A DNA stretch of 64,000 nucleotides. Origin: Tetramitus jugosus. Its lineage: Eukaryota > Heterolobosea > Eutetramitea > Acrasida > Vahlkampfiidae. The stretch covers positions 248,001 to 312,000 of the forward strand of contig OW569367.1 in assembly GCA_937625935.1 (NCBI GenBank), given 5' to 3'. The position numbers and the translations under genes were made by a program. The notes below the pieces were generated by a model. The model saw only the letters and a program-made list of their open reading frames with translations, searched no databases and was not told the origin of the DNA. How positions within the stretch are numbered: the first letter of the stretch is position 1; every line of letters begins with the position of its first letter. Below are positions 31,101 to 39,571 of this stretch, in pieces.

Positions 31101-32376
31101 ATCGTCATCTCCAAAATCGAAGGTTGAAATCTTCTTGGAAAAGAACAGAAAGTTTCTCAACTCACTTGCTCGCTCCAATCCAAGCTTATTGAATACGACT
31201 CTGTCATTAATGATGAAACATCCAAGATACGTCGACTTTGATAACAAGCGATCATGGTTCAGAAGCAAGCTTGCCGAAGATCAACGTCGTATATCATATG
31301 ATGGTTCTGTCAGAATTAATGTCCGTCGTGAACACATCTTTGTTGACTCTTACTATCAGGTGAGACAGAGAGAACCGGAAGAATTGAAAGAAAAATTGTC
31401 TATTCGATTCCAAGGAGAAGAAGGTGTTGACGCTGGTGGTTTGACCAGAGAATGGTTCTCAGTGCTATCCAAGGAGATGCTGAATCCTAACTATGCCCTA
31501 TTTATTCAATGTGCTGACAAGACCACATACCAGCCTAATCCTTCATCCCATATCAACAATGAGCATTTGTCCTACTTCAAGTTTATTGGAAGAGTCATCG
31601 CCATGGCCATCTACCACGAACAATTGCTCGATTGTTATTTCACAAGATCATTCTACAAGCATATGCTGGGTCTTGGTATTAAATATCAAGACATTGAGTC
31701 CATTGATCCAGATTACTACAAGAACTTGAAGTGGATGCTTGACAATGATATTGATAATGTGCTTGACTACACCTTCACCCAGGAAATTGAAGAGTTTGGA
31801 GAAAGAAAAGAAGTTGAACTCAAGCCTAATGGAAAGAACATACCGGTAACCAATGAGAATAAGCATGAATATGTGCGCTTGGTCACAGAACTGAAAATGA
31901 CTACATCCATCAAGGAACAATTGATTGCATTCTTGGAGAGCTTCTTTGAGATTATTCCAAAGGAATTGATCTCTGTATTCAACGAGCAAGAACTAGAACT
32001 ATTGATGAGCGGTCTTCCAGACGTCGACATTGATGATCTGAGAAACAACACTGAATACGAAGGATACACTGAGAACAGCCCAGTTGTTCAATGGTTCTGG
32101 AGAACAGTTGAAGGAATGAACAGAAATGAGAAGGCTTTGCTCGTTCAATTTGTCACTGGTACCTCAAAGGTTCCTCTTGATGGATTTAAGAGTTTGTTAG
32201 GCATGCATGGCATTCAACGATTTAACATTCACAGAGTACATGGCACTGATCGATTACCTTCTGCCCACACGTGCTTCAACCAATTGGACCTACCAGAATA
32301 CGAATCAGAAGAGGTTCTAAAGGAAAGACTCATGACATCTATTCTTGAGGGTAACGTTGGATTCGGTTTCGTGTAA
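22158..32376 (+). CDS. HUWE1: Giant HECT E3 ubiquitin ligase, HUWE1/TOM1/UPL1 type, four exons
   Basis: Exons are 22158-22208, 22305-22847, 22979-23191 and 23290-32376, giving 3,297 residues. The three introns (96, 131 and 98 bases) have donors GTAAGT, GTATGA and GTATGT, AG acceptors, and all sit in phase 0. The N-terminal half is armadillo-like helices (DUF908/DUF913 type, with LHYELYSDS early on). A UBA domain lies near residues 1,212-1,255 (ATLMSMGFSEKAS), followed by a UIM-like VEKAIRMSMQDDEE. An acidic tract comes next, then ubiquitin-binding UBM-like repeats (FLSALPDDLRQEVL, FLNALPAEIRNEVLE). The C-terminal HECT domain has catalytic Cys3264 in AHTCFNQL, 33 residues from the end. This order matches HUWE1, Tom1 and plant UPL1/2. 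A poly(A) signal lies at 32390. Confidence 0.95.
28165..28257 (+). repeat. GAA/GAT-rich acidic tract inside the HECT ligase
   Basis: About 93 bases of almost only GAR and GAY codons encode a run of Asp and Glu broken by one Ile. A similar acidic tract lies in HUWE1 and Tom1. As DNA it is a degenerate purine-rich trinucleotide repeat on the plus strand. Confidence 0.8.
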
Positions 32377-32389
32377 TCCAATCAGGATC

Positions 32390-32395
32390 AATAAA
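32390..32395 (+). promoter_or_regulatory. Poly(A) signal AATAAA of HECT ligase
   Basis: A perfect AATAAA 13 bases after the HECT ligase stop. The next gene on the same strand starts about 100 bases later, at 32492. Confidence 0.6.
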
Positions 32396-32491
32396 ACATT
32401 TTCAAACAAGAACCACACTTTCCTGAATACAATAGACAGACCCATTCCCGCCAAAAGTCAAATTTTTCCGCCAAAAAACAAACAACTAAAA

Positions 32492-33154
32492 ATGGCAAAG
32501 ATAAAAATCAAACGATTGCACATGGTTGCAAGTTGGACATGGAATGGACCTGAGGAACTATGTGGTATATGTCACACTGAATTAGATGGATGTGCACCAG
32601 AGGCTCAATTTCCAGGTGATGATTCACCTGTTGTCTGGGGACAATGCACTCATGCGTTCCATCTGAGCTGCATCGACGAATGGTGTCAGAAGCAAAACGA
32701 TGCTCCTACGTGCCCCATGTGCAGAAGACCCTGGGAGATTGCAGCGGACAATAATGAGAGCAACAAGGGCGCCGCACAACACGACGAAAACGTAAATAAT
32801 ATCTCCGCGACCAGTGAGAGTCTACTTATGACTCCGCTCCCGCAAACACAGAGCTCAATACAACCGCCAAGTTCTGTCGCAACTCCGACACCACTACAGG
32901 TCAACGACAGTGATGATGATGAAGATGATGAGTTGTTGTTGCAAGCAGAACATGTAACAACACCAACATCAATCTCTGGGATAAGCTTAGCTCCACGGTA
33001 CCATCACCATGATCACCACCACCTCAACAGTGCACAGCACGATGAAGAGTTTGATGAGCTCATCATATCAAGGATCGATCCAGTGAGTGAATTTTATAGG
33101 AGCGACAGTCGTGTCAACTTTAGTATGGACGACGATGACTTACACCATACATGA
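32492..33154 (+). CDS. ANAPC11: APC11, RING-H2 subunit of the anaphase-promoting complex, with C-terminal extension
   Basis: A 220-residue protein. The first about 87 residues match APC11, the catalytic RING of the anaphase-promoting complex: KIKIKRLHMVASWTWNG, CGICHTELDGCAPEAQFPGD, VWGQCTHAFHLSCIDEW and CPMCRRPWEIA. These hold the extra-Cys RING-H2 pattern and the PGDDSPVVWGQC stretch special to APC11. The known protein ends soon after the RING. Here about 130 more residues follow, rich in Ser/Thr, acidic (DSDDDEDDE) and His (YHHHDHHH). The frame is open upstream into the HECT gene's last codons, but the ATG at 32492 is the family start. A poly(A) signal sits at 33168. Confidence 0.92.
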   Translation: MAKIKIKRLHMVASWTWNGPEELCGICHTELDGCAPEAQFPGDDSPVVWGQCTHAFHLSCIDEWCQKQNDAPTCPMCRRPWEIAADNNESNKGAAQHDENVNNISATSESLLMTPLPQTQSSIQPPSSVATPTPLQVNDSDDDEDDELLLQAEHVTTPTSISGISLAPRYHHHDHHHLNSAQHDEEFDELIISRIDPVSEFYRSDSRVNFSMDDDDLHHT

Positions 33155-33167
33155 TGATGAGCCCAAC

Positions 33168-33173
33168 AATAAA
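33168..33173 (+). promoter_or_regulatory. Poly(A) signal AATAAA of APC11
   Basis: A perfect AATAAA 13 bases after the APC11 stop, about 120 bases before the convergent cofilin stop. Confidence 0.6.
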
Positions 33174-33293
33174 AAGAAACAACCCATCGCTCAACAAGGC
33201 ACTGAATACAAAAAAAGCTCACAAAAAAAGAGGAAAAGGCTTCAAGTTTGTACATGACTTAATTGTTTTGTTGTTGTTGTTTTTATGATGAAT

Positions 33294-33710
33294 TTAAGCA
33301 AATTGCAAAGCCTTGGTCAAGACAGCGCTCTCGCTAACTTCAGAGTAGTCAGTAGCTTGGACTTCGAAGGAGATACCAACCAACTTGTCCTTCAAGACAG
33401 CCTTGGTACCAGCGTAGATCATCTTTCTCTTGACTCTAGCAGTCTCTGGAGCCCAGTTGACAAAGATAATCTTGTTGATGTCTCTGCCTTCGTGGGAGAA
33501 GTTGAAGTCGATGACAGCGTAGACACAGTCGTCCTTTGGCAAAGCAGCGATAAAGTCGTCGAATGAAGCGTCCTTTGGTCCAACAGTGGTCAAGACGACT
33601 TCAGTGGCAGCTTCGTTCATTGCGAAGAGCAAGAACTTTGCGGACTTTGACAACTTCAAGTTGTTGAATTCTTGGATGCATTGGTCGTTGATCTTAATTC
33701 CGGTTGCCAT
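33294..33710 (-). CDS. ADF/cofilin, actin-depolymerising factor
   Basis: A 138-residue single ADF-H domain protein that severs and depolymerises actin filaments, central to amoeboid movement. It starts MATGIKINDQC, with a Ser/Thr-poor N-terminus lacking the usual regulatory Ser3 (Thr3 instead). It has the ADF core YAVIDFNF, the actin-binding long helix around WAPETARVKRKMIYAGTK, and ends in LTKALQFA. Length is typical. Codon use is biased to a few codons (AAG, GTC, GAC), as expected for a strongly expressed gene. Confidence 0.95.
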   Translation of the reverse strand: MATGIKINDQCIQEFNNLKLSKSAKFLLFAMNEAATEVVLTTVGPKDASFDDFIAALPKDDCVYAVIDFNFSHEGRDINKIIFVNWAPETARVKRKMIYAGTKAVLKDKLVGISFEVQATDYSEVSESAVLTKALQFA

Positions 33711-34270
33711 TTTGCTTTATGTGTTTGTTTGTTTTGGGTTTGTTGTACAAAGGGTTGTTGTGTGTTTTCTGAAAAGAAGATTTGTCTCGGTTGTGTGAAA
33801 GTCGACTCTTTTAAAAACCATGCTTGACAGCCAGTGGTTCTCGATTGACAGTGCGATGATGACGTTCAATGACGTTCGATTGATGGACGAAGCCTGTCGT
33901 CGGTGACGTTTTTGATGCTTCTTTGATTGACGAGCAAAAATTACAAAATTTGTAAAAATACTCCTAGCACTGTAGAGTCATGCTGGACACACGATCACCG
34001 GTGGAGATGTCCTATAACTTGAACTAACCCGATAACACAAAGGATCCAAACTAAGTTCATCAGTGTTTGTCTAACCTTCTCTTGACAATCGGGGTCTCTG
34101 ACAACATGAGTATTTTCTCCGCTCGATGAAGTTTCATTCCGACATCCAAAAACAAAAAACAACAGAAAACACATCTGGTGGTAATTATTGACAACAACTG
34201 AGTCTGGTAATCTGTTTGCAATATCGGTTCAACATTGAAGACAGCTGTGCCAATCATATCCCAGTTAAAG
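33711..34270. other. Divergent intergenic region between cofilin and phosphatase genes
   Basis: 560 bases, long for this window. It contains three TGACGTT elements listed separately. An 85-codon minus-strand frame (34317-34060) shows no family features. The rest is AT-rich with no clear structure. Confidence 0.45.
33860..33911. promoter_or_regulatory. Three TGACGTT (CRE half-site-like) elements
   Basis: TGACGTTC occurs at 33860-33867 and again at 33870-33877, ten bases apart start to start (one helical turn), and TGACGTTT occurs at 33904-33911. TGACG is the core recognised by CREB/ATF-type bZIP factors in other eukaryotes. They lie about 150-200 bases upstream of the cofilin start. A regulatory role is inferred from spacing and repetition only. 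Confidence 0.35.
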
Positions 34271-34984
34271 ATGATCAGTTTGCCCATTTGTTGTGCTTCT
34301 GACTCTGGAAATGTCATTACACGTTACTCTCATATCTGGATTGGAGATGCAAACGATGCAACGAGTGAGCACTTTGTCACAGAAAACAACATTGGAGCCA
34401 TTGTAAATTGCGTTGCTGATTTAACGCCCAGTGTGCACGCACAGAAACATGGAATTGATTATTTGGAAATTAAGGGACTTCATGACCGAGGTCATCACAA
34501 TATTAAGCGATTTTTTGAACCTGTGAAACAATTTATTGATGAAGTGTTGCAGAAACGAGGTCAAGATGAGAGGAAAAACATCTTGGTTCATTGCACATCT
34601 GGGGTCTCACGTAGCTCTACGCTCGTTTTGGCCTATTTGATGCAAACAGGTCATGTTTCAGTGCGGGAAGCTCTGTCTACAGCTAGGCGTAGTCGTCCTT
34701 GTGTGGAGCCCAATTTTGGTTTTTGGCGCCAATTGTTGGAGCTTGAAGCAGAGTTGGGTTTGTGTACGGAGGAGAGCTATCCATTGGAAGAGTATGTGTT
34801 TGATTCGTTCAGAGAAGTATGGTTCGGTGATGCTGAATCATGCACAAATACCAACAATAGTAGCTGGACATTGGAAGAACAGAGAACAAGAGCTGGAGCG
34901 GTCATCTCGGAAATGATTGAAAAGCATGGAACAAACATGTTCGAACTAGAAAACATTCTCTATGACTACCAGTTCCAAACGTAG
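34271..34984 (+). CDS. Dual-specificity protein phosphatase
   Basis: A 237-residue atypical DUSP. The catalytic P-loop is VHCTSGVSRSS, with Cys108 and Arg114 (HCx5R), and the likely general acid is Asp72 in GLHDRGHH. The domain spans about residues 17-160, starting at YSHIWIGDANDA. The AYLM helix after the P-loop is typical. A tail of about 75 residues has no known domain. The frame is open to 34235, but that codon is TTG, so the ATG at 34271 is the start. Substrate is unknown; the fold could serve phosphoproteins or phosphoinositides or RNA. Confidence 0.9.
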   Translation: MISLPICCASDSGNVITRYSHIWIGDANDATSEHFVTENNIGAIVNCVADLTPSVHAQKHGIDYLEIKGLHDRGHHNIKRFFEPVKQFIDEVLQKRGQDERKNILVHCTSGVSRSSTLVLAYLMQTGHVSVREALSTARRSRPCVEPNFGFWRQLLELEAELGLCTEESYPLEEYVFDSFREVWFGDAESCTNTNNSSWTLEEQRTRAGAVISEMIEKHGTNMFELENILYDYQFQT

Positions 34985-35245
34985 CTGTCTACAGTAAACA
35001 GAGTTCCAAATCGCTCCGGAAGTCCCAAATCGCACCACCAGAATCAGTAATTCCAGTAAAAAGTCGATCCGTAGTTGAGTCTTTGCGAACATGGACCCGT
35101 TTATTTACACGAGTTGCCCGATCGAGAATATCCCGCAATTCTCCACCCAAAGCTCAACACTTTAAATCTGACACATGCCGTAACCTTGCTTCCACACACC
35201 AAAAACAAAAGCACAACTTTTTCTTCACATACATACTTTATAACA

Positions 35246-35619
35246 ATGAGCGCTACAGTACGTTATCTTTGGTCTATCCATCCAGTCAGACTTGTTGTTG
35301 TTGTACTCACATTCTCCCTTTTTTGTCTGTGTTTTTGTAATGTGCACTATGATAGCAATACGCATGGATTTTAACAAAGGTCTCCAAGGTTGACAAGCCA
35401 TGGCACATTATCATTCTTATCATCAATATCATTTTCCCAGGTGTTGGTACCATTATTGCTGCTTTCATGGATGAGAGAAGCGACAAGAACATGGTTGAGA
35501 CCTTGTTGATTGGTGTCGCTCAACTATTGTTGAGCGTCTTCTTGGTTGGATGGATCTTCAGCATTGTTTGGGGATACTTGATTTACCAAAGATCATCTGG
35601 CTTGCTATCAATTGTCTAA
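35246..35619 (+). CDS. Stum/SPEC3-like two-TM membrane protein, copy 1, two exons
   Basis: Exon 1 is only 35246-35257 (four codons, MSAT) and exon 2 is 35380-35619, giving 83 residues. The intron (122 bases) has donor GTACGT and acceptor ACAAAG, phase 0. Because exon 2 has no usable ATG, this gene is easy to miss. Two membrane spans are seen, WHIIILIINIIFPGVGTIIA and a second ending VGWIFSIVWGYLIYQ. The FPGxGT and GWxxSIxWG motifs recall the Stum/SPEC3 family, which includes a fly protein needed for mechanical sensing. The match is from motif recall. A close paralogue follows directly downstream. Twin AATAAA signals lie at 35723-35733. Confidence 0.75.
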
Positions 35620-35962
35620 GGTGGTGTTGTGTGTGAGCTAGCAATAGCTTGCAAGAACCTGTCAATTGACTTGGTCATTTGTATCTACGATAGGAACAAC
35701 TTCCATCAAGGATTCGTTATGTAATAAAATAAAAACCTTTATTACAATGACTCCCTTGTCATACAGTACAGTATTGAACACCACGTTCTGAATCCCATCT
35801 ATCGTAGTTGCAGCTACGTCGGGTCTTCATTGCCTTGAAACGGTGTTTCGATTGATTCGTGAAGTTTGACACATCTGCCAACGACGACCTCGTCATTCAA
35901 TTCCCTGCCCAACAACAGATTTTCGAAGTTGGAAAAAAGCAAAATCTCACACGATAACATCC
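35620..35962. other. Intergenic region between the two Stum-like genes
   Basis: 343 bases with two overlapping AATAAA hexamers at 35723-35728 and 35728-35733 that probably end copy 1. The remainder should hold the copy 2 promoter. No other feature is seen. Confidence 0.5.
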
Positions 35963-36366
35963 ATGGTCAAGAATAAGATAAAGGAGAAGGTTGGCACAGC
36001 CAAGAAAGCCTATGTATGTGAAAGCTTCAAAAAATACGAAAAAAAAACTAACAGAAGCTGAAACTGACACCTGTTATTGAAATCACGTAGAAATATAGAT
36101 GGATATTTAAAAAAGTTCCAAAGTGCTCTCCACCTTTGCACATTATCTGTTTTTTGCTTAATATTTTCTTCCCTGGCATTGGTACACTGCTAGCTGCTTG
36201 TTATGATAGGAGATTGAGTGGAAGTACGGGTGAATGTTTGTTGATTGGTTTGGTTCAGTTGTTGTTGGCCCCTCTGCTGGTTGGTTGGATTTTTAGCATC
36301 GTTTGGGGTTATCTCATCTACAGGAAATCGAGAAGTTGGATTTTGCGCAACTTGTCTCCATTTTAG
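35963..36366 (+). CDS. Stum/SPEC3-like two-TM membrane protein, copy 2, two exons
   Basis: Exon 1 is 35963-36013 (17 codons, Lys-rich) and exon 2 is 36091-36366, giving 108 residues. The intron (77 bases) has donor GTATGT and acceptor ACGTAG, phase 0. Exon 2 has no start of its own, and the ATG lies in exon 1. The core repeats copy 1: LHIICFLLNIFFPGIGTLLA and LVGWIFSIVWGYLIYRKS. The N-terminus is longer and strongly basic (MVKNKIKEKVGTAKKAY). Tandem placement, shared motif order and a similarly placed 5' intron point to local duplication. Confidence 0.75.
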
Positions 36367-36460
36367 AGCTTGACAGTTGAGAGAAGAAGAAGAAGCTTTT
36401 TATGCTACCAAAAAAGATTACGATTTCAAATGGATCGATATGTATATGCCTTGAACAAAG

Positions 36461-36568
36461 GTAAATGAATTGAAAAGGTCTGCTCATGAGGCAGCTGCTT
36501 GCTTATTGGTGATGTTTTTACTGTTCTCCCTCGTTTCTTCTTATCTCGAAGAAATATATGATCAATAA
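36461..36568 (+). other. Open stretch encoding a possible TM segment, candidate exon
   Basis: A 35-codon frame directly after AACAAAG (the same acceptor-like sequence as in Stum-like copy 1) reads VNELKRSAHEAAACLLVM followed by FLLFSLVSSYLEE, then stops. It looks like a short amphipathic start and a membrane span. There is no ATG upstream in frame and no clear first exon. It could be an alternative 3' exon of the gene before it, since the phase fits, or chance. Confidence 0.25.
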
Positions 36569-36868
36569 AGCTCTTCACCATCTGGTAAGTGATAATCTTC
36601 CGATTTTGTTCCGAGCTGTGCCTGCAAACTCTAGTTTTTGATAGATCAACTGCATGACTCGGCTCAACTTGAAGAGTTAAGATATTTCCTCTCAGAGCTT
36701 AACAAAAAGTACCATCTAAGTATGGAGCTTCTCTCTGGTGCAGGAACGAAAGACTTTCTGTATGGAATTAGGTGTGAAGTGATATCAAAGCAATGCACCT
36801 TTGATAATTGGCTTGATCATGTTTCAGGCCATAGAGGTACGCCAACCTCGTCCAAAACTCCTTCTTGA
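36558..36868 (+). CDS. Candidate small spliced gene overlapping the minus-strand gene end
   Basis: Exon 1 36558-36584 (MINKALHHL) and exon 2 36635-36868 would give 86 residues. The 50-base intron has a canonical GTAAGT donor and a CTCTAG acceptor, phase 0. Exon 2 begins FLIDQLHDSAQLEELRYFL and reads like a helical protein. From 36768 on it lies antisense to the coding end of the minus-strand gene, and that part looks less natural. The gene may end earlier by another splice, or the whole may be a chance frame. No family recognised. Confidence 0.3.
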
Positions 36869-37772
36869 CCTCATCAATATCTAAATTATTCTTCTCCAAT
36901 AGTTCCATCGGGCAAGAGTCAGACAAATCTAAGCACTGTTCAATACGGTCAATCTCTTCATCAATCACACCTACGCTTGTATTCCCTGTAAAATGAAGCA
37001 AATAGTCAGTTGTTAAAATTCCGAGCGCCTGAGCCGTAAAAGCTTTTGCGCGCTCATATTCTGTAAATCCCTGAGCGACTGATCGTCTCTGTCGCAATAG
37101 GTAGGCAATGACACCAGAGCATGTCAGTATAGTGACGGCACCGGCCACGATTCCAATCCAAGCAGAGATGTTGACCCACAGTCCCTTCTTCAGTCCAGTG
37201 ATGAACCAAATCAAGCAACAAGCCAATACTAACGCAAGTGCAATAACAATGAATGCAATGGGAGCAAACAACAATTGAAGCATTGGAACTACTCGTTCTT
37301 CTTGTTCTTGTTGAATCTGCTGTTCTAGCTCTTGTTCCTCCATTTGATCCATTTCTAGCTCTGCACGTGACCCAAGAGCTCTTGTACTTGTTGGACTCTG
37401 TAGCTCTTGGTGTTGGTTAGTGTGGCTCAGTCGATTGTGCCATCTCCTGATACGATCATTGGCCTCTGAGATTGAATCGTCATCATCATCGTCTTCTGAT
37501 GAGCTTGTTCCGGCGTAGTTGTCATTTTCATTTGAGCGGGTGTCGGCATTCGCGGGGTATTCAGCGTTTGTGCTATTTTCATCATTGTAATTGTGCTGGT
37601 GACTGTCGCTGTCAACTTCCTCATCATTGTGCCGTAAAACAATCTCGCGGTCGTTGTCTGTCTCAGGTTCAAGTAATTGCATCTTTTGTTTGTGTTTTTC
37701 GTATGATTGGTCTGATTGAACCACTCTATTTTTGTCTCTGTTGTTCCTTTTTCTCCCAAAGCGACAGCTCAT
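36768..37772 (-). CDS. Two-TM protein with acidic disordered N-terminus, unknown
   Basis: A 334-residue protein. Residues 1-160 are polar, with Asn, Asp and Gln-rich stretches and an acidic run near 93-99, then a Glu/Gln-rich helix (EEQELEQQIQQEQEE). Two membrane spans follow at about 164-192 (MLQLLFAPIAFIVIALALV) and 199-226, joined by a short loop. The C-terminal 105 residues are soluble and helical (YERAKAFTAQALGILTTDYL), possibly one or two TPR-like hairpins. No family recognised. The start MSCRFGRKRN has one Cys that could be acylated. The stop lies opposite a small candidate gene on the plus strand. Confidence 0.75.
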   Translation of the reverse strand: MSCRFGRKRNNRDKNRVVQSDQSYEKHKQKMQLLEPETDNDREIVLRHNDEEVDSDSHQHNYNDENSTNAEYPANADTRSNENDNYAGTSSSEDDDDDDSISEANDRIRRWHNRLSHTNQHQELQSPTSTRALGSRAELEMDQMEEQELEQQIQQEQEERVVPMLQLLFAPIAFIVIALALVLACCLIWFITGLKKGLWVNISAWIGIVAGAVTILTCSGVIAYLLRQRRSVAQGFTEYERAKAFTAQALGILTTDYLLHFTGNTSVGVIDEEIDRIEQCLDLSDSCPMELLEKNNLDIDEVKKEFWTRLAYLYGLKHDQANYQRCIALISLHT

Positions 37773-37952
37773 GCAGGTGTTGGCTTGGTAACATCAAAGA
37801 GATTGTTGTGATGCTTGACTTCAGGAAATGACACGCCTTGGGCCAAAGAATAGATTCTTGCTAGCACCATATGGTCCATCAGAGATCTGAGCAGAAAATT
37901 CAAGCAAGAGATTTTTCGTAGCCTAAAAACAGCAAGGAAAAAACCAAGAAAG

Positions 37953-39323
37953 ATGTCATCCACAACAAGATCAACAACAAGATCTTCAGACAAGCCATTC
38001 TCTCTCGTAATCTTTGGGGCTACTGGGTTCACAGGTCAACTCATCACTTCTCGTTTGCTCCAAAACGAAGAAGTTTCTGCAAAGAAGCTCAAAATTCTCC
38101 TGGCAGGCCGCAGCGACACCAAATTGAAGCAATTGGTGAAAGGAGATGAAAAGAATGCACATTTGGTGGACTTTTGTGTAACTTCTGTTGATGATGATGA
38201 GTCATTGGACAAAATGACTGCTCAGTCAAAGGTCATACTGAACTGTGTGGGTCCGTTTAGCAAGTACGGAGAAGCTGTTGTTCAGAGCTGTCTGAGAAAC
38301 CATTGTCATTACTTGGATATTACAGGTGAGCCAGCTTATATCCAGACCTTGATATCCAAGTATGATGAGGTAGCCAGATTGAAAAAGATTTGTTTGGTCT
38401 GTTCGTGTGGTTTTGACAGTATTCCTGCAGATATCGGTGTTTTCAATGTGTTGAAGCAAGTATCACTGTTTAATGATTTGGATGATGACAAAAACACGGG
38501 ATTTGTTGCTGTCAATGGCTATTTGAAGTTGAATATGCCTGGTTTGATATCCTATGGAACTTATCACACTGTTGTCACTTCTCTGGATAACCTTTCATTG
38601 TTTGGCAGTGGAAAGAACACCAAGCAACAAAAGACCAATGAAAACAAGAAGCAGAAGAAGAAGTCTATTCTGAAACGTGGTATTCGTTGGGAGCCAAGTG
38701 TCAACTCATATGTTGTTCCTTTCTCAACAAGTGATCCAACAATTGTAAAACGATCGGCTGAAGTTCTGGGCTACATGAATGACGGAGCAATTCCATTTGA
38801 GTATGGCCACTACCTTCAGATCCAGAAGTGGTACAATATTTTACTGCTGTTGGTTGTCATGCTCTTCCTCTTGTTGGTCACTCGATTCTCTTGGGGAGCA
38901 AAGTTGTTGCTCAAGTTGTGGAGACAACCTGGTGAAGGACCATCCGAAGAAGATCGTAAGAAGTCATCATGTGAATTGACATTTGAGGGTATTGCTACTC
39001 ATGAGAAGACAATTCAAACGGTTACCGGAGCTTGTGTGATTGCAGGTGATCCTGGTTATGACGAGACTGCACACATGGCACTCCAAAGTGCGTTGCTCAT
39101 GAATGAATTATATGGCGAGGAAGATGTGAATGAAAGTGAGAGAAGATATGGTGTTTTGACTCCAGCTCCAGTATTTGGTCAACAAATTGTGGACAGATTG
39201 CACGACAATAGCAAGGTTCGATTTATTGTGAAGGAAAACAAGACCATCAAAAATACCGATCCTTCATACGTGGAAGTCAGACGAGAGGTAGAACGCCTGA
39301 CAAACATTAAGAACTTTGAGTAA
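37953..39323 (+). CDS. SCCPDH: Saccharopine dehydrogenase-like oxidoreductase (SCCPDH family)
   Basis: A 456-residue protein with an N-terminal Rossmann fold: SLVIFGATGFTGQLI (about residues 17-31) and LLAGRSDTKLKQL. Family blocks follow: ILNCVGPFSKYGEAVV, HYLDITGEPAY and SCGFDSIPADIG. A hydrophobic span near residues 290-312 (YNILLLLVVMLFLLLVTRF) could bind membranes or lipid droplets, as in SCCPDH. It is not the lysine-pathway saccharopine dehydrogenase itself, and the substrate is unknown. A Lys-rich insert lies near residue 220-235. It is convergent with HMG-CoA reductase, 248 bases between stops. Confidence 0.9.
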   Translation: MSSTTRSTTRSSDKPFSLVIFGATGFTGQLITSRLLQNEEVSAKKLKILLAGRSDTKLKQLVKGDEKNAHLVDFCVTSVDDDESLDKMTAQSKVILNCVGPFSKYGEAVVQSCLRNHCHYLDITGEPAYIQTLISKYDEVARLKKICLVCSCGFDSIPADIGVFNVLKQVSLFNDLDDDKNTGFVAVNGYLKLNMPGLISYGTYHTVVTSLDNLSLFGSGKNTKQQKTNENKKQKKKSILKRGIRWEPSVNSYVVPFSTSDPTIVKRSAEVLGYMNDGAIPFEYGHYLQIQKWYNILLLLVVMLFLLLVTRFSWGAKLLLKLWRQPGEGPSEEDRKKSSCELTFEGIATHEKTIQTVTGACVIAGDPGYDETAHMALQSALLMNELYGEEDVNESERRYGVLTPAPVFGQQIVDRLHDNSKVRFIVKENKTIKNTDPSYVEVRREVERLTNIKNFE

Positions 39324-39571
39324 ATATGAATAATTCACATTTCCGAGGACAATGTTTTATTGTATTTAGTCAATGGACATAAAGCCCCAGAGCAAGATGC
39401 GTTGGGGATACACGTACTTTGGCAGTTGAAGGGGTACTGTTCATATATTCGTTCTTTGCTGTTTTGATGATATTTCCTTCCAATTTGTTAAGGCTCCTGC
39501 AAACTACCGTAAACCCTGGAAATTGGCAGGATTTGTGGAAAGAATTTACTTTACATTGTGTATGAAAATAT

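Noticed and set aside
32345-32491. Extension of the APC11 frame into the HECT ligase end
   Set aside because: It overlaps the last HECT codons out of frame, and APC11 has a well-defined short N-terminus.
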